Assembly (NCBI GenBank): GCA_028285755.1
Contig: JANQOQ010000004.1
Span: forward strand, 260,720 to 324,719
Source of the DNA: Puniceicoccaceae bacterium
Lineage (GTDB): Bacteria; Verrucomicrobiota; Verrucomicrobiia; Opitutales; JAFGAQ01
Length of the DNA: 64,000 bases
Direction of reading: 5' to 3'
Shown here: in pieces, positions 26,785 through 35,856 of the stretch
How positions within the stretch are numbered: position 1 is the stretch's first letter
Layout: each line of letters starts with the position of its first letter
Made by a program: the position numbers and the translations under genes
The notes under the pieces: model-generated
What the model was told of the DNA's origin: nothing
The model's database searches: none
The model's input: only the letters and a program-made list of their open reading frames with translations

Positions 26785-27861
26785 TTATTGCACGAGCGGC
26801 AGCGTCTTCTTCACCTGAGCACTCTGAAAAGCAGTATCCACCAACTGCTGACCCACGCGCGCCATTTCGATACCGAGCGGCCCTTTAGGAGCCTGCCCAT
26901 TATCCAGACAATGGATGAAATACGGAATCGAGTTCGACTCATGCGGCGCCAGCGTATCCACCGGATAATCCTGCCCATCCGGGCAATCCTTCGTCTGCAG
27001 CCGGATCGTGCTCTGATAGTCAAAACTCGCAATGGTTCCCTCCGTACCCACAATGATAAATCCGCAACGCGGGTGCGGCTGGTTCACCCAGGGATCGCTA
27101 AACGTCCCCCAACGCGTCTCAAACTTCGAGAGCCCCTTCTCATAGCGCGCCACTGTTACGCTGTGCTCATCCACTTCGAGTCCTTCGGGTTGATCCACCA
27201 TGCAACACACCTCGATAGGTACATCCCCACCGTGAAACCACGTACCCAGTGTCGCCCCGTAGCCCATGTAGTCGAGCAATGAACCCCCACCATATTCGCG
27301 CTTATACCACCAGCTACTCGCCTTCTTCTCAGGTGTGGGCTCCGTCACGATCTTATCTGCGCCATGATACAGCGGCCCACGGTTACCATCCTGATAGTGA
27401 ACATGCTTCACCTTGCCGATCACGCCCTCATCGATCAATCGCTTGGCCGTAATGTTCGTAGGGAACCACCGCATCGGCCAGTTGATCATAAGCTGCTCGG
27501 CCTTGCCATCCATCGCGGCGATCATGCGATCCGCCTCAGCGAGATTCGAGGCAAAGGGCTTCTCCACAAAAATATGCACATTGTGCGGGGCCAGCCGCTC
27601 CACCCAATCCGCATGCTCCGCAGTAGGCGAGCAGACGATCGCAATATCCGCATCGGTATTTGCCATACAGGCATCAAAATCCGTAAATACGCGGTCCTCG
27701 GGAATGCTGAAATTATCCATCGACATTTGCATCTCATCACGTTCCGGGTGAAAGATACCCACGATCTCCGCATTCGGATGCTCGTGCACTTGTCTCAAAA
27801 GGTCGCCCATGTGCATGTGGGCAAAATGGATTCCAACGACTTTCCAGGGTTTATTACTCAT
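26785..27861 (-). CDS. Gfo/Idh/MocA family oxidoreductase (atypical nucleotide loop)
   Basis: 358 aa. The first strand and loop read VVGIHFAHMHMG instead of the normal GxGxxG, while VEKPF near 99 is the expected EKP motif. The C-terminal domain is normal (GGGSLLDYMGYGATLGTWF). The secreted protein at 45222-46328 has a similar His-rich loop, so this is a recognisable subgroup rather than a damaged gene. Cofactor use may differ. 20 nt after the metallo-beta-lactamase-fold gene and 13 nt before the other Gfo/Idh. Confidence 0.88.
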   Translation of the reverse strand: MSNKPWKVVGIHFAHMHMGDLLRQVHEHPNAEIVGIFHPERDEMQMSMDNFSIPEDRVFTDFDACMANTDADIAIVCSPTAEHADWVERLAPHNVHIFVEKPFASNLAEADRMIAAMDGKAEQLMINWPMRWFPTNITAKRLIDEGVIGKVKHVHYQDGNRGPLYHGADKIVTEPTPEKKASSWWYKREYGGGSLLDYMGYGATLGTWFHGGDVPIEVCCMVDQPEGLEVDEHSVTVARYEKGLSKFETRWGTFSDPWVNQPHPRCGFIIVGTEGTIASFDYQSTIRLQTKDCPDGQDYPVDTLAPHESNSIPYFIHCLDNGQAPKGPLGIEMARVGQQLVDTAFQSAQVKKTLPLVQ

Positions 27862-27881
27862 AGTGGCAGGGTTTTAAAGGG

Positions 27882-28736
27882 TTAGGATTGATCCGCATGC
27901 AGGGAAAATCGCTCGCCGACTTCCAGCACACGGTAATTTTGATTTCTTCGCTCACAAGCCTCGATAAAAGCCTGCGGACTTTCAGTATTAAAGGTAAACA
28001 TATCGTAATGGCAAGGGATCACGCATTTACACCCGGCATTATGTGCCAGTGCAGCCGCCTCCTGCCCCCATAAATTACCGGACACCCGCCTTTCCTCCAG
28101 CATGCCGTTTATCGGCAGGAGTGCCACATCCAGTGCATGCGGTTTCAGCAGATTCGCCAGCCCGTTGATCGGTCGGGTATCCCCGCTGTGGTATATCGAC
28201 CATTTCCCGATATGCAGCACATAGCCCATATACAAGCAGCGCCCCTGCTTATCGCGATCGACTTCATTATGCGCCGCCGGCATCCCAACAAATCGCACAT
28301 CCCCGATGCTCACCTCCTGCCCATCATTCAGACCGACTGGCCAATCCTCAGCCACACCCAGCCGCTCCGCCACGAAGCTCCGATTGGCCTCCGGGATTAT
28401 TAGCTTCGCATCCGGCGACGCTTCAAAAAGTGGCTTGAGCGTCTCCGCATCCAGGTGATCTGTATGATTGTGCGTCGAGGTCACCCCATCGATAAAATCC
28501 AGCTTCCCCGGCTCAATTGCCAGCTCTGTCATCCGATCATGTGGCTTATCCGTTGCCGCATACTTTCGCGTCAACGAGTCTGACAGGTAAGGATCAAACA
28601 GCACACTCTGCCCCTCCGCACATGCAAGAAATCCACTCTGCCCCAACCACCAGATATGCAGACAATCGGGATGATTTGCGCGCGCCTGACGGATGTCGCT
28701 CAATAGCTGCTCACCCTTTTGCTTTGCAGGCTTCAT
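27882..28736 (-). CDS. Metallo-beta-lactamase-fold hydrolase, UlaG-like
   Basis: 284 aa from the ATG at 28736, which overlaps the MetE-like stop by 4 nt; the longer frame upstream lies inside that gene. Zinc motif THNHTDH (His89, His91, Asp93, His94), then AAHNEVD and HSGD further on. UlaG, the L-ascorbate-6-phosphate lactonase, is the best-known relative, but general MBL-fold lactonases and phosphodiesterases share the pattern. Together with the phosphotriesterase-like gene it gives the operon two candidate lactonases. Substrate unknown. Confidence 0.87.
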   Translation of the reverse strand: MKPAKQKGEQLLSDIRQARANHPDCLHIWWLGQSGFLACAEGQSVLFDPYLSDSLTRKYAATDKPHDRMTELAIEPGKLDFIDGVTSTHNHTDHLDAETLKPLFEASPDAKLIIPEANRSFVAERLGVAEDWPVGLNDGQEVSIGDVRFVGMPAAHNEVDRDKQGRCLYMGYVLHIGKWSIYHSGDTRPINGLANLLKPHALDVALLPINGMLEERRVSGNLWGQEAAALAHNAGCKCVIPCHYDMFTFNTESPQAFIEACERRNQNYRVLEVGERFSLHADQS

Positions 28737-29770
28737 GCAATCCCAAGCTCTTCCTTCACAATATTCACGCCAGCCACCATATTCGCCATCTTCTTCTTGG
28801 CCGCCCAGCGCGCCGTCTGGCTGAATCCGCAATCCGGAGCAAACGCCAGCCGGTCCGCAGGCGCAAACTCCAGGCATCGCCGCACCCGATCCGCAATCAC
28901 TTCCGGCGGCTCGATGTAGTAGCTCTTCACGTCGATTACACCTACCGCAACGTCTTTGGTCTTCGCGATCTCCTCAATCCGCTCTAACTCGCTGAACTCA
29001 CGGCTCGCCATCTCCAGATGGATCTCCTCCACCGCAAAATCCAGGAAATCCGGAAACAACGGCGCATACTGCCGCGGAGCCACCGCACGGGCCTTAAAAT
29101 TGCCAAAGCACAGGTGCGTAGACAACCGGCTCTTCCCCACTGCAGGCTCTACCGTACGGTTAAAGATATCCACAAAGCGCTTCGTATCCTCCTTGTGCGC
29201 ATAGCAGCTCATCGAGGGCTCATCCACGGTGATCTCCTCACACCCGATCTCCACGAGCTTCGCAATCTCATCGCGCACCAGTGGCAGCAAAGCCTCCGTC
29301 AATGCATAGCGATCGGGATACTGATCATTCGGCAGCAAACGCCCGCTCAGCGTATACGGTCCCGGTATGCTCGCCTTCAGGACCGGTCCCTCCGGTGCAA
29401 GGCGCTTTAGCAGTTGATACTCCTCAACGACTCCCAAACCCTTTTCGGCTCGCAGGGTATCCACTACCTTATGCTTGCCGCGTTGGTCATGCGCCGGAGG
29501 TCCAAACATCCGGGGCGATTTCGATTCCATCTCAATGCCCTGCAAGTAGCCGTAAAAGGACAGATTAAAATCAAAGCGTGTCTGCTCGCCGTCCGTAATC
29601 ACATCAAGCCCGGCAGTCATCTGATCATGGATCGCCGTGATCACTGCATCTTCTTGCATTTCTATAATGTCATTGCTGCCAAAGGCGTCGAGATAGCCGG
29701 AAGCATGCTCCAGCCATGAGGGAAATGGATAGCTCCCGATTACAGTCGTTTTTAAGGGTAATTCTTTCAT
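28733..29770 (-). CDS. Stand-alone MetE C-terminal-like protein (cobalamin-independent methyltransferase fold)
   Basis: 345 aa from the ATG at 29770 (MKELPLKTTVIGSYPFP, the normal beginning of this fold). Zinc ligands seem kept: His and Cys in THLCFGN, Glu in EEIHLEMA and Cys in PDCGFSQ. ITVDEPSMS is the homocysteine-site block. The N-terminal half of classical MetE is missing, so it resembles core-MetE and other short members. Some of these use non-folate methyl donors. In a sugar operon a role in moving a methyl group from an O-methylated substrate is possible but only speculative. Overlaps the next gene by 4 nt. Confidence 0.88.
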   Translation of the reverse strand: MKELPLKTTVIGSYPFPSWLEHASGYLDAFGSNDIIEMQEDAVITAIHDQMTAGLDVITDGEQTRFDFNLSFYGYLQGIEMESKSPRMFGPPAHDQRGKHKVVDTLRAEKGLGVVEEYQLLKRLAPEGPVLKASIPGPYTLSGRLLPNDQYPDRYALTEALLPLVRDEIAKLVEIGCEEITVDEPSMSCYAHKEDTKRFVDIFNRTVEPAVGKSRLSTHLCFGNFKARAVAPRQYAPLFPDFLDFAVEEIHLEMASREFSELERIEEIAKTKDVAVGVIDVKSYYIEPPEVIADRVRRCLEFAPADRLAFAPDCGFSQTARWAAKKKMANMVAGVNIVKEELGIA

Positions 29771-30062
29771 AAATAGGTAAGGAGAACCAATCTCAGATTC
29801 AATAAATGAACAGGGTGTGAGCAAAAAAGCGAGCAGCGCAAGGCGGCTTGTCCCGTAGTGTGCGAGCGCACATGAGGGCCAAGCCAACGCCGCGAACTTG
29901 CTTTGTTTTGCCGCATCCTTGTAGGACAATGCGTTTTACGTTTTTGAGCACGTTCGCACAGGCAGAAAAGGGTTTCAACCCAACCTTGCCTGTGCCGTTT
30001 GCTCATAAATCGTAAAATCGTCATTGCCATGTTTATTTTGGAATTTGAGATGGGTTCTAGAT
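29771..30062. other. Structured intercistronic region with two large inverted repeats
   Basis: 292 nt inside an otherwise tight operon and with no gene. Hairpin 1 at 29842-29891 pairs GGCG, GCTTG and CCC blocks and has an inner TGTGC/GCACA stem with a 4-nt loop. Hairpin 2 at about 29924-30028 is an imperfect palindrome of about 100 nt: CAATG, TTTTACG, TGAGCA and the 9-bp GCACAGGCA each find their complements in order. TGAGCAAA at 29817 and TTTGCTCA near 29998 could be terminal inverted repeats of a small mobile element (MITE). An RNA element for processing or attenuation is the alternative. Confidence 0.6.
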
Positions 30063-31433
30063 TTAAAAATTCAGTTTCCAGTCGTGCTCTCCAGTATGGG
30101 CCACATTCCCAGGCAATGCAAGGACTGCCCCCCACGAAGCGAGCCGATCCCGCAAAGCATTCACGTTGAGTCCACGAGCTGATTCATCCTTTTCCAGCGA
30201 CAGCGCTGCAGCCGTCCCGACTGCCTGTCCCATACTCATGGTCTGCCCCATCGAACGACAAGAAGCATGCGCATCGTGGGTCGCGCTGAAGCAACGCCCC
30301 GCCACCCACACGGTATCCTGCCCACGCGGCACCAGCGTACGATAAGGCACCTGATAAACGCCCCCGTCCGGCACGTAGCCCCATACGGTCTCTTCAGCAC
30401 CGCCCTCACCTTTTCGGTGATCTTCTATCGGCGCACCGCACACCAGCACGGCATCGTCAAAGGTAGCTGCACTCAGGCAATCCTCCTTGGTCAGCCGGTA
30501 TTCCCCATATACCCGTCGCGTCTCGCGCACACCGATATGATGCGAAAGCCCAATAATATTCGAGCGCTCATAGCCCGGCACACAATTCCGGAAAAACTGC
30601 TCGTAAATAAACGCCTGCCGCCGGCCTTCTTGCTCCGCGACAGTCAATTGCTCAAAATCCAGAGCATCCAGATCGCCGACACGCACAGCTACAGTCGCGA
30701 TGCACCCCTCTATATTCATGCGGTGGGCACTTCCGCTCTTGCGAGGCAGCGGGTAAGTTCCATTATCCACAGCTTCAGCCATCCGCTGCATGAGCATCTT
30801 TTTGCCTCCTGCATCCGCATAGGCCTGCAGGTCCACATTCGCCATGCGAAAGGTCGTGGTAAGCGTCTGCGCCGGGTCAATATCGCCCGCCTTCTCATAG
30901 TCAAGGCCTGCCAGATAGCACAGATCCGCATCCCCGCTCGTATCGATAAACCGCTTCGCCTTGATACGGAAAAAGCCGCGCTTCGTCCAGATAACGACCG
31001 CCTTCAGCTCGGAATCTGCTTCCACATCCACGAGATGCGCGTGAAGTAGCACTTGAACCCCTGCCTCTTGCAACAGCTCATCCCAAACCAGTTTGAGCAG
31101 CTCGGGATTATAGTTAACACCCGTCCCGGCCCCATAAGTATTGGGCCTAAGGAATACTCCATTACGATCATTAAGCGTATTAACAACCGTATCCGGAATA
31201 CCGCCCACCACTTTACGCGGGCTATCTCCCGGAGTGAAAAACCCATAGAAAGTATCGAGTATCTGTGTACTCGTTCCGCCCAAAAAGCCATAACGCTCTA
31301 CCAGGGTCACTTTTTCTGCGCCCGCCTTGCGCGCGGCCAGCGCAGCACAGCACCCCGCCGAGCCGGAGCCAACGATCAGCACATCGGTCTCCAGCAATAC
31401 CGGTATTTCCGTTTTGTTTAGAAAGGAATACAT
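30063..31433 (-). CDS. FAD-dependent oxidoreductase (PF12831 type), cytoplasmic
   Basis: 456 aa. FAD-binding motif DVLIVGSGSAGCCAALAARKAGA at the N-terminus, partner GATHR-like segment replaced by GFLGGTSTQI, and a C-terminal MSMGQAVGTAAALS that contacts the flavin. No signal peptide, unlike the two relatives at 47539 and 49487. These proteins are common in planctomycete and verrucomicrobial sugar loci, but few have known substrates. It abuts the SIS gene with no gap. The structured region follows it before the MetE-like gene. Confidence 0.9.
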   Translation of the reverse strand: MYSFLNKTEIPVLLETDVLIVGSGSAGCCAALAARKAGAEKVTLVERYGFLGGTSTQILDTFYGFFTPGDSPRKVVGGIPDTVVNTLNDRNGVFLRPNTYGAGTGVNYNPELLKLVWDELLQEAGVQVLLHAHLVDVEADSELKAVVIWTKRGFFRIKAKRFIDTSGDADLCYLAGLDYEKAGDIDPAQTLTTTFRMANVDLQAYADAGGKKMLMQRMAEAVDNGTYPLPRKSGSAHRMNIEGCIATVAVRVGDLDALDFEQLTVAEQEGRRQAFIYEQFFRNCVPGYERSNIIGLSHHIGVRETRRVYGEYRLTKEDCLSAATFDDAVLVCGAPIEDHRKGEGGAEETVWGYVPDGGVYQVPYRTLVPRGQDTVWVAGRCFSATHDAHASCRSMGQTMSMGQAVGTAAALSLEKDESARGLNVNALRDRLASWGAVLALPGNVAHTGEHDWKLNF

Positions 31434-32210
31434 CTACAGATTCGCAAAATAAGGGGCCAACCGGTGTGCATGCTCGTCATAGGCCTGCTCAAAGATCTCT
31501 GCGGCTCGCTGGCTACCCAAAATCGCGGTCGCAGCCAGAGCCTTCGGGGGTTGCCCCGCCTCCGTCAAGCGCTTGGCCACTTCCGCCTTGATGCTGTTGA
31601 TCAGCAGGCATCCACCGACCGTAGAGCCGGGAGCCACCGGCATTTCCATACCGTCGATCTGCACCATCGCATCCCCCACAGGTGCCCCACTATCCAGGGA
31701 CCAATCGCAAAAGTCCGACAGCTTCTTGCCATCCGGGTGCTTGCTCGTGCTGGCCTCCGAGTGCGCCTTGCTATGCATCCCCACCACCGGGATATTCCGC
31801 TTCTGAAAAAGCTCCGCCATTTCAATCGGTACCAGATTGCATCCACTGGATGAGATCACCATCGCACTGTCCGTATCCTTAATCGCAAAATTGCGCAGAA
31901 TACGATCCGCTAACCCGGAAATATTCTCAAGAAACATCGCCTGTCGCTGTCCGTTACAGCCCACCACCAGCTGGTGATTGGAGAGCGAGAGCTCCACAAT
32001 CGGGTTGAAACCCGGAAATGAACCATAGCGGGGCCACATCTCCTCAGTCATGATGCGGCTGTGTCCACTGCCAAAGATATGTACCAATCCTCCCGCAAGA
32101 ATCGTCGCTGCAAAGGCATTCGCCGTTTTCTGGATCTCAGCCGCCTGGGCCTCCACGATATCGATCAGCCCGCGGGCCTTGCTCAGATAGTCTTCTGTCG
32201 GTGTTGTCAT
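31434..32210 (-). CDS. SIS-domain sugar isomerase-like protein
   Basis: 258 aa. The sugar isomerase fold is visible from residue 40: VHIFGSGHSR (phosphosugar loop), AMVISSSGCN near 120 and PVVGMHSKAHSEA near 145. It belongs with uncharacterised SIS proteins related to GmhA and MurQ, which bind phosphosugars or N-acetylated sugar phosphates. Stop is directly followed by the FAD gene start. Its presence implies that the pathway has a phosphorylated sugar intermediate, although no kinase is visible in the operon. Confidence 0.86.
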   Translation of the reverse strand: MTTPTEDYLSKARGLIDIVEAQAAEIQKTANAFAATILAGGLVHIFGSGHSRIMTEEMWPRYGSFPGFNPIVELSLSNHQLVVGCNGQRQAMFLENISGLADRILRNFAIKDTDSAMVISSSGCNLVPIEMAELFQKRNIPVVGMHSKAHSEASTSKHPDGKKLSDFCDWSLDSGAPVGDAMVQIDGMEMPVAPGSTVGGCLLINSIKAEVAKRLTEAGQPPKALAATAILGSQRAAEIFEQAYDEHAHRLAPYFANL

Positions 32211-32239
32211 GGGTATTGTAATAAAAATTATTTGCGCGC

Positions 32240-33037
32240 TTATTCCTCAGGATACTGCCCCTCGGAGACACTCCAGCCGCCGTCTACAGTCAGTGTCTGC
32301 CCGGTGGTAAATCGTGATTCATCCGATAAAAAGTAAAGCGCTGCCCCATCCAGATCTTCGGGCACGCCAATACGCCCACCCTCGAGTGGCTGCTTCGTTT
32401 GGATGTAGGCCTGGATCGTATCATTCGTCGCAGCCCGCTGCGCCATGGGTGTTTCAACCAATGCGGGTGCGATCGCATTCACCCGTATCCCCTCAGTAGC
32501 ATAATAGGCTGCGATCGATTGCGTAAAGCCATACACCGCCGACTTGGCCGCCGCATACACATGCGTAGAGAAAAACTTCGGAGCGGGCGAATACCCCAGC
32601 ACCGAGGTCATATTCAAAATACTTCCGCCATGCCCCAATTCACGCAGTTTCTGCACCGCCGCACGATTCGCATACATCAGGCCATGCAAATTAATCTCCA
32701 GGGTCGCCTGGATCCCTTTATCCGTCACTTCATGCAGGGGCCCATCCCCCATTCTGCGGCCACTCCCCCCGGCCACATGATAAAGCCCGTCAAAGTCACC
32801 CCAGGTTTCCACGCATAGCTCAATCGCCTGCTTGGAAGTCTCCGGATTCGCAGCATCCCCTACGAGTGAGACTGAACACTCAGCTCCCAACTCTTTGGCC
32901 GCTGCATCGCACTTATCGGCATTGCGACCGACGACGACCACTTTTGCACCTTCCCGCACACAGGCACGGGCAGCGGATAAACCGATTCCAGCAGTTCCCC
33001 CTATCAGGACAATATATTTGTTTTCTAATCGCGGCAC
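32240..33037 (-). CDS. Short-chain dehydrogenase/reductase
   Basis: 265 aa, GTG start at 33037 (product begins MPRLENKYIVLIGG). Cofactor loop GGTAGIG, active-site Ser in LNMTS and YAAAK with the catalytic Tyr/Lys. The C-terminal TTGQTLTVDGGWSV is the classical SDR ending. First gene of the nine-gene minus-strand run; an 80-nt divergent region separates it from the GntR regulator. Probably oxidises or reduces the entry sugar or a product. Confidence 0.9.
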   Translation of the reverse strand: MPRLENKYIVLIGGTAGIGLSAARACVREGAKVVVVGRNADKCDAAAKELGAECSVSLVGDAANPETSKQAIELCVETWGDFDGLYHVAGGSGRRMGDGPLHEVTDKGIQATLEINLHGLMYANRAAVQKLRELGHGGSILNMTSVLGYSPAPKFFSTHVYAAAKSAVYGFTQSIAAYYATEGIRVNAIAPALVETPMAQRAATNDTIQAYIQTKQPLEGGRIGVPEDLDGAALYFLSDESRFTTGQTLTVDGGWSVSEGQYPEE

Positions 33038-33117
33038 AGCTTCAACAAACCTGCAGGATCAGAAAACATCAAAATTATATATACAAATAGGGCTAAAAGT
33101 GATATGATAATCAATCA

Positions 33118-34110
33118 ATGGCTAGACCCCGTTCACTGCGCATTCTCAATATCAAACAGGATATCCTCTCCCGCATCGAAGAGGGCTACCTGCGTCCCGG
33201 AGATGCTTTCTTTTCAAACCGTTCCCTGGCAAGGCGATATGATATCAGCTACCAGACTGCCCACCGCATCGTCAGTGAGCTTACCCAGGAGGGGCTGCTC
33301 ATTCGCGAGGTGGGTGCGGGCACCTTCATTGCCGGAGACTCCCGTATCCCGGAAAGCCTCGACATTATCATGAACACACGGGCGAAAATCACGGGGAGCT
33401 TTGGGCACTTCCTCATGAACTTGCTCGTCGAAAAACTGGATGCCCTCGAAATCCCCTACAGCCTGCGCTACCAATACGGCTCTATTTCATTCCAGCACCG
33501 CACCTACCCCATCCTATGGGAATGCCCGACCCTCCTGCCCAAGCTCGCAAAGTCCAAGGGTTTTGGCATGCTCCTCTCCAACCGCCCCCCGCCGGGTCTG
33601 ACAAACCCCTTTATTGACTCCGTCGAAATCGATGACTTCGCAGGGGGCATCCTCGCGGCCCAGGTCCTTAAAAAACGTACAAAATCCAAGGATATCATTG
33701 TAATTGGTGGTCCTAAAAACGACCTCCGCTCCAAACGGCGCATTCAGGGCTTTCAGGAAATCCTACCGCAGGCAACCATCCTACACACCCGCAAATGGCA
33801 CTACGAATCTGCATTGAGCGTGGTAGATAAGCTCGGACAATATCAGCCCGATGGCATCTTCTGTGCAAACGACCGCCTCGCCCAGGCCGTCCATTTCTAC
33901 TACAAAGCACAAAAGCGCAGTGCGCCGCCCATACTCGGCTTTGACGATGCTCCCATCTCCCGCGAGCAGCAGATATCCACCATCGGCATCCCCTGGGAGG
34001 AGTTCATCGACGCCGTCGCCGAACGCGCTAAGCTACGCCTCTCCGGCTACAACGGCACCGCCGCACGCACCATCCTCGCCCCCCGCATCATCCACCGCGA
34101 TACGCTCTAA
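33118..34110 (+). CDS. GntR-family regulator with LacI-type sugar-binding domain
   Basis: 330 aa. Winged helix at residues 1-75 (DILSRIEEGYLRPGDAFFSNRSLARRYDISYQTAHRIVSEL). The rest is a periplasmic-binding-protein-like sensor (DDFAGGILAAQVL, DGIFCANDRLAQAV, PILGFDDAPIS), as in AraR-type hybrid repressors. It is divergent from the SDR-led operon and its likely regulator, sensing a sugar or sugar phosphate. It converges on nagB with an 8-nt gap. Confidence 0.9.
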   Translation: MARPRSLRILNIKQDILSRIEEGYLRPGDAFFSNRSLARRYDISYQTAHRIVSELTQEGLLIREVGAGTFIAGDSRIPESLDIIMNTRAKITGSFGHFLMNLLVEKLDALEIPYSLRYQYGSISFQHRTYPILWECPTLLPKLAKSKGFGMLLSNRPPPGLTNPFIDSVEIDDFAGGILAAQVLKKRTKSKDIIVIGGPKNDLRSKRRIQGFQEILPQATILHTRKWHYESALSVVDKLGQYQPDGIFCANDRLAQAVHFYYKAQKRSAPPILGFDDAPISREQQISTIGIPWEEFIDAVAERAKLRLSGYNGTAARTILAPRIIHRDTL

Positions 34111-34118
34111 ATTATCTA

Positions 34119-34904
34119 TTAATCATACCGTTGCCACGGCAATTTATGCTGATCGATCCAGCGATAGTGATCACTGTAGTCGAGCCGTGCGGCCGCATTT
34201 TCATCCACGATGACGATCGTGCGTTTATGCATCTGCAGGGCAGAAGCCGGGCACATTGCCGTAATCGGCCCTTCAATCAAATTCGCCACCGCCTTCGCTT
34301 TGCGATGCCCAAAGGCCAACACCAAACAGCGCGAAGCATCCATGATCGAACCCACCCCCATCGTGATACAGTGGTTCGGCACGTCCTCGATGTTATCAAA
34401 TAGGTCGGAGTTATCCTTCACCGTCTGTTGAGAAAGGATCTTGATCCACGTGCGCGAATTCAGCGAACCGGTTGGCTCATTAAAGCCGATATGCCCATTG
34501 GACCCCAACCCGAGCACCTGTAGATCGATTCCCCCCGCCTCGCGTATGCTGCGCTCATATCTTCGACACTCCTCCCGCAGATTCGGTGCCACCCCATTCG
34601 GCAGGTGCGTATTCTCAGGCTTGATATTGATATGCTTGAAGAAATTCTCCTCCATGAAGTAACGGTAAGACTGCGGATGATCCGGCTGCAGGCCGATATA
34701 CTCATCCAGGTTAAAGGTCGTCACCTGCGAAAAATCGAGACCATCGTTCTTGTGAAATCGAATAAGCTCTTTATAGAGCTGCACGGGCGTCCTACCGGTC
34801 GCTAGGCCGAGCACCGCATTGGGCTTTTCTTTAAGCAAACGAGCGACAACACGCGCTGCGAGCTCGGACGCTCTTTCAGGGGTGGGTTGTATTAAGACTT
34901 CCAT
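34119..34904 (-). CDS. nagB: Glucosamine-6-phosphate deaminase
   Basis: 261 aa from the ATG at 34904; the frame is open to 34991 but the family starts here. Converts glucosamine-6-phosphate to fructose-6-phosphate plus ammonia. Motifs: GLATGRTPVQLYKEL (phosphate loop), TFNLDEYIGL with the catalytic Asp, and LGSNGHIGFNEP. The second Asp of the E. coli enzyme is Asn here, as in the short monomeric enzymes of Gram-positives such as B. subtilis. The C-terminal allosteric tail is short. No nagA is next to it. Divergent from the IclR gene. Confidence 0.93.
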   Translation of the reverse strand: MEVLIQPTPERASELAARVVARLLKEKPNAVLGLATGRTPVQLYKELIRFHKNDGLDFSQVTTFNLDEYIGLQPDHPQSYRYFMEENFFKHINIKPENTHLPNGVAPNLREECRRYERSIREAGGIDLQVLGLGSNGHIGFNEPTGSLNSRTWIKILSQQTVKDNSDLFDNIEDVPNHCITMGVGSIMDASRCLVLAFGHRKAKAVANLIEGPITAMCPASALQMHKRTIVIVDENAAARLDYSDHYRWIDQHKLPWQRYD

Positions 34905-35061
34905 ATCACGTAGACGCAGATGTATCACAAGACCCCGAATGAGAGAAGCAGAAACTTTTAAAACATACTCTGAAAAAACTTGCATATACAAAGTAATTTT
35001 GATTTTATAAAAATATAAGATCTACTCTAAGTTGTATTGCATCCCAGTTTTAACCTTGCCT

Positions 35062-35838
35062 ATGAGTAACGAACGCTACGCTATCCCCAGTGTTACCAGA
35101 GCGCTTCGGGTATTAGAAACCATATCCGAACATAAGGAGGGCCTCACATTGAGTGAGCTCGGTAGCGTCCTGGATTATCCGGAGAACAGCCTCTATCGCA
35201 TCTCTGCTACACTGATCCACGAAGGTTACCTTACTCGGGATAAACATTCCAAAAAATACCGACTCACAGGCAAAACACTTTCCGTGGGCTATCAGGCACT
35301 GAATGACTACAATATAGTAGAGCTCGCGCTCCCCCACCTCAAGACACTGCGCGATAAAACAGAAGAAACGGTCATCCTCAGCAACTTCGATGGAAAAAAC
35401 GCTACCGCGCTCGCCCAATTCGTAAGCCATTATCCCTTTAAGTTTACCATCGATATTGGTTCCAATATCAACTTCTTCTCCGACGCTGGCGGTAAGGCCA
35501 TTCTCACCCAGTTGCCCGAACACGAGGCCAAAAGTCTGGTAGAGGACATGGAATTTCACAAACTCACCCAAAACACAATCACCACCCCAAAAAAACTACT
35601 CACCGCCATCGGCAAGTATCAAAAGCTTGGCTATTCTGTGGATCTGCAGGAGCACTTCGATGGCATACACTGCGTGGGTGCAGCCATTCTCGATCATAAC
35701 AACTACCCCATTGGCAGTATCACTGTAACCGGCCCATCCGCACGCATTAGCGAAACCAAAATTGCAAAATACGGAAAGACTACCCGCAAAACCGCAGATC
35801 AGATTTCAGCTCTACTCGGCGCTAAGTTAGTCGCATAA
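35062..35838 (+). CDS. IclR-family transcriptional regulator
   Basis: 258 aa from the ATG at 35062; an upstream TTG at 35032 is in frame but less likely. Winged helix at residues 8-75 (SVTRALRVLETISEHKEGLTLSELGS), then the IclR effector domain (GYQALNDYNIVELALPHLKTL, GAAILDHNNYPIGSITVTGP). 18 nt before the large cytochrome fusion gene, so it is probably co-transcribed with it, and divergent from nagB. Effector unknown. Confidence 0.92.
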   Translation: MSNERYAIPSVTRALRVLETISEHKEGLTLSELGSVLDYPENSLYRISATLIHEGYLTRDKHSKKYRLTGKTLSVGYQALNDYNIVELALPHLKTLRDKTEETVILSNFDGKNATALAQFVSHYPFKFTIDIGSNINFFSDAGGKAILTQLPEHEAKSLVEDMEFHKLTQNTITTPKKLLTAIGKYQKLGYSVDLQEHFDGIHCVGAAILDHNNYPIGSITVTGPSARISETKIAKYGKTTRKTADQISALLGAKLVA

Positions 35839-35856
35839 CTCCCAATTCCATCGACC

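Noticed and set aside
33079-34992. ATATACAAA shared between the SDR/GntR intergenic region (33079-33087) and the nagB/IclR region (34984-34992) as a common operator
   Set aside because: Only 9 AT-rich bases match, with no symmetry; chance is likely.
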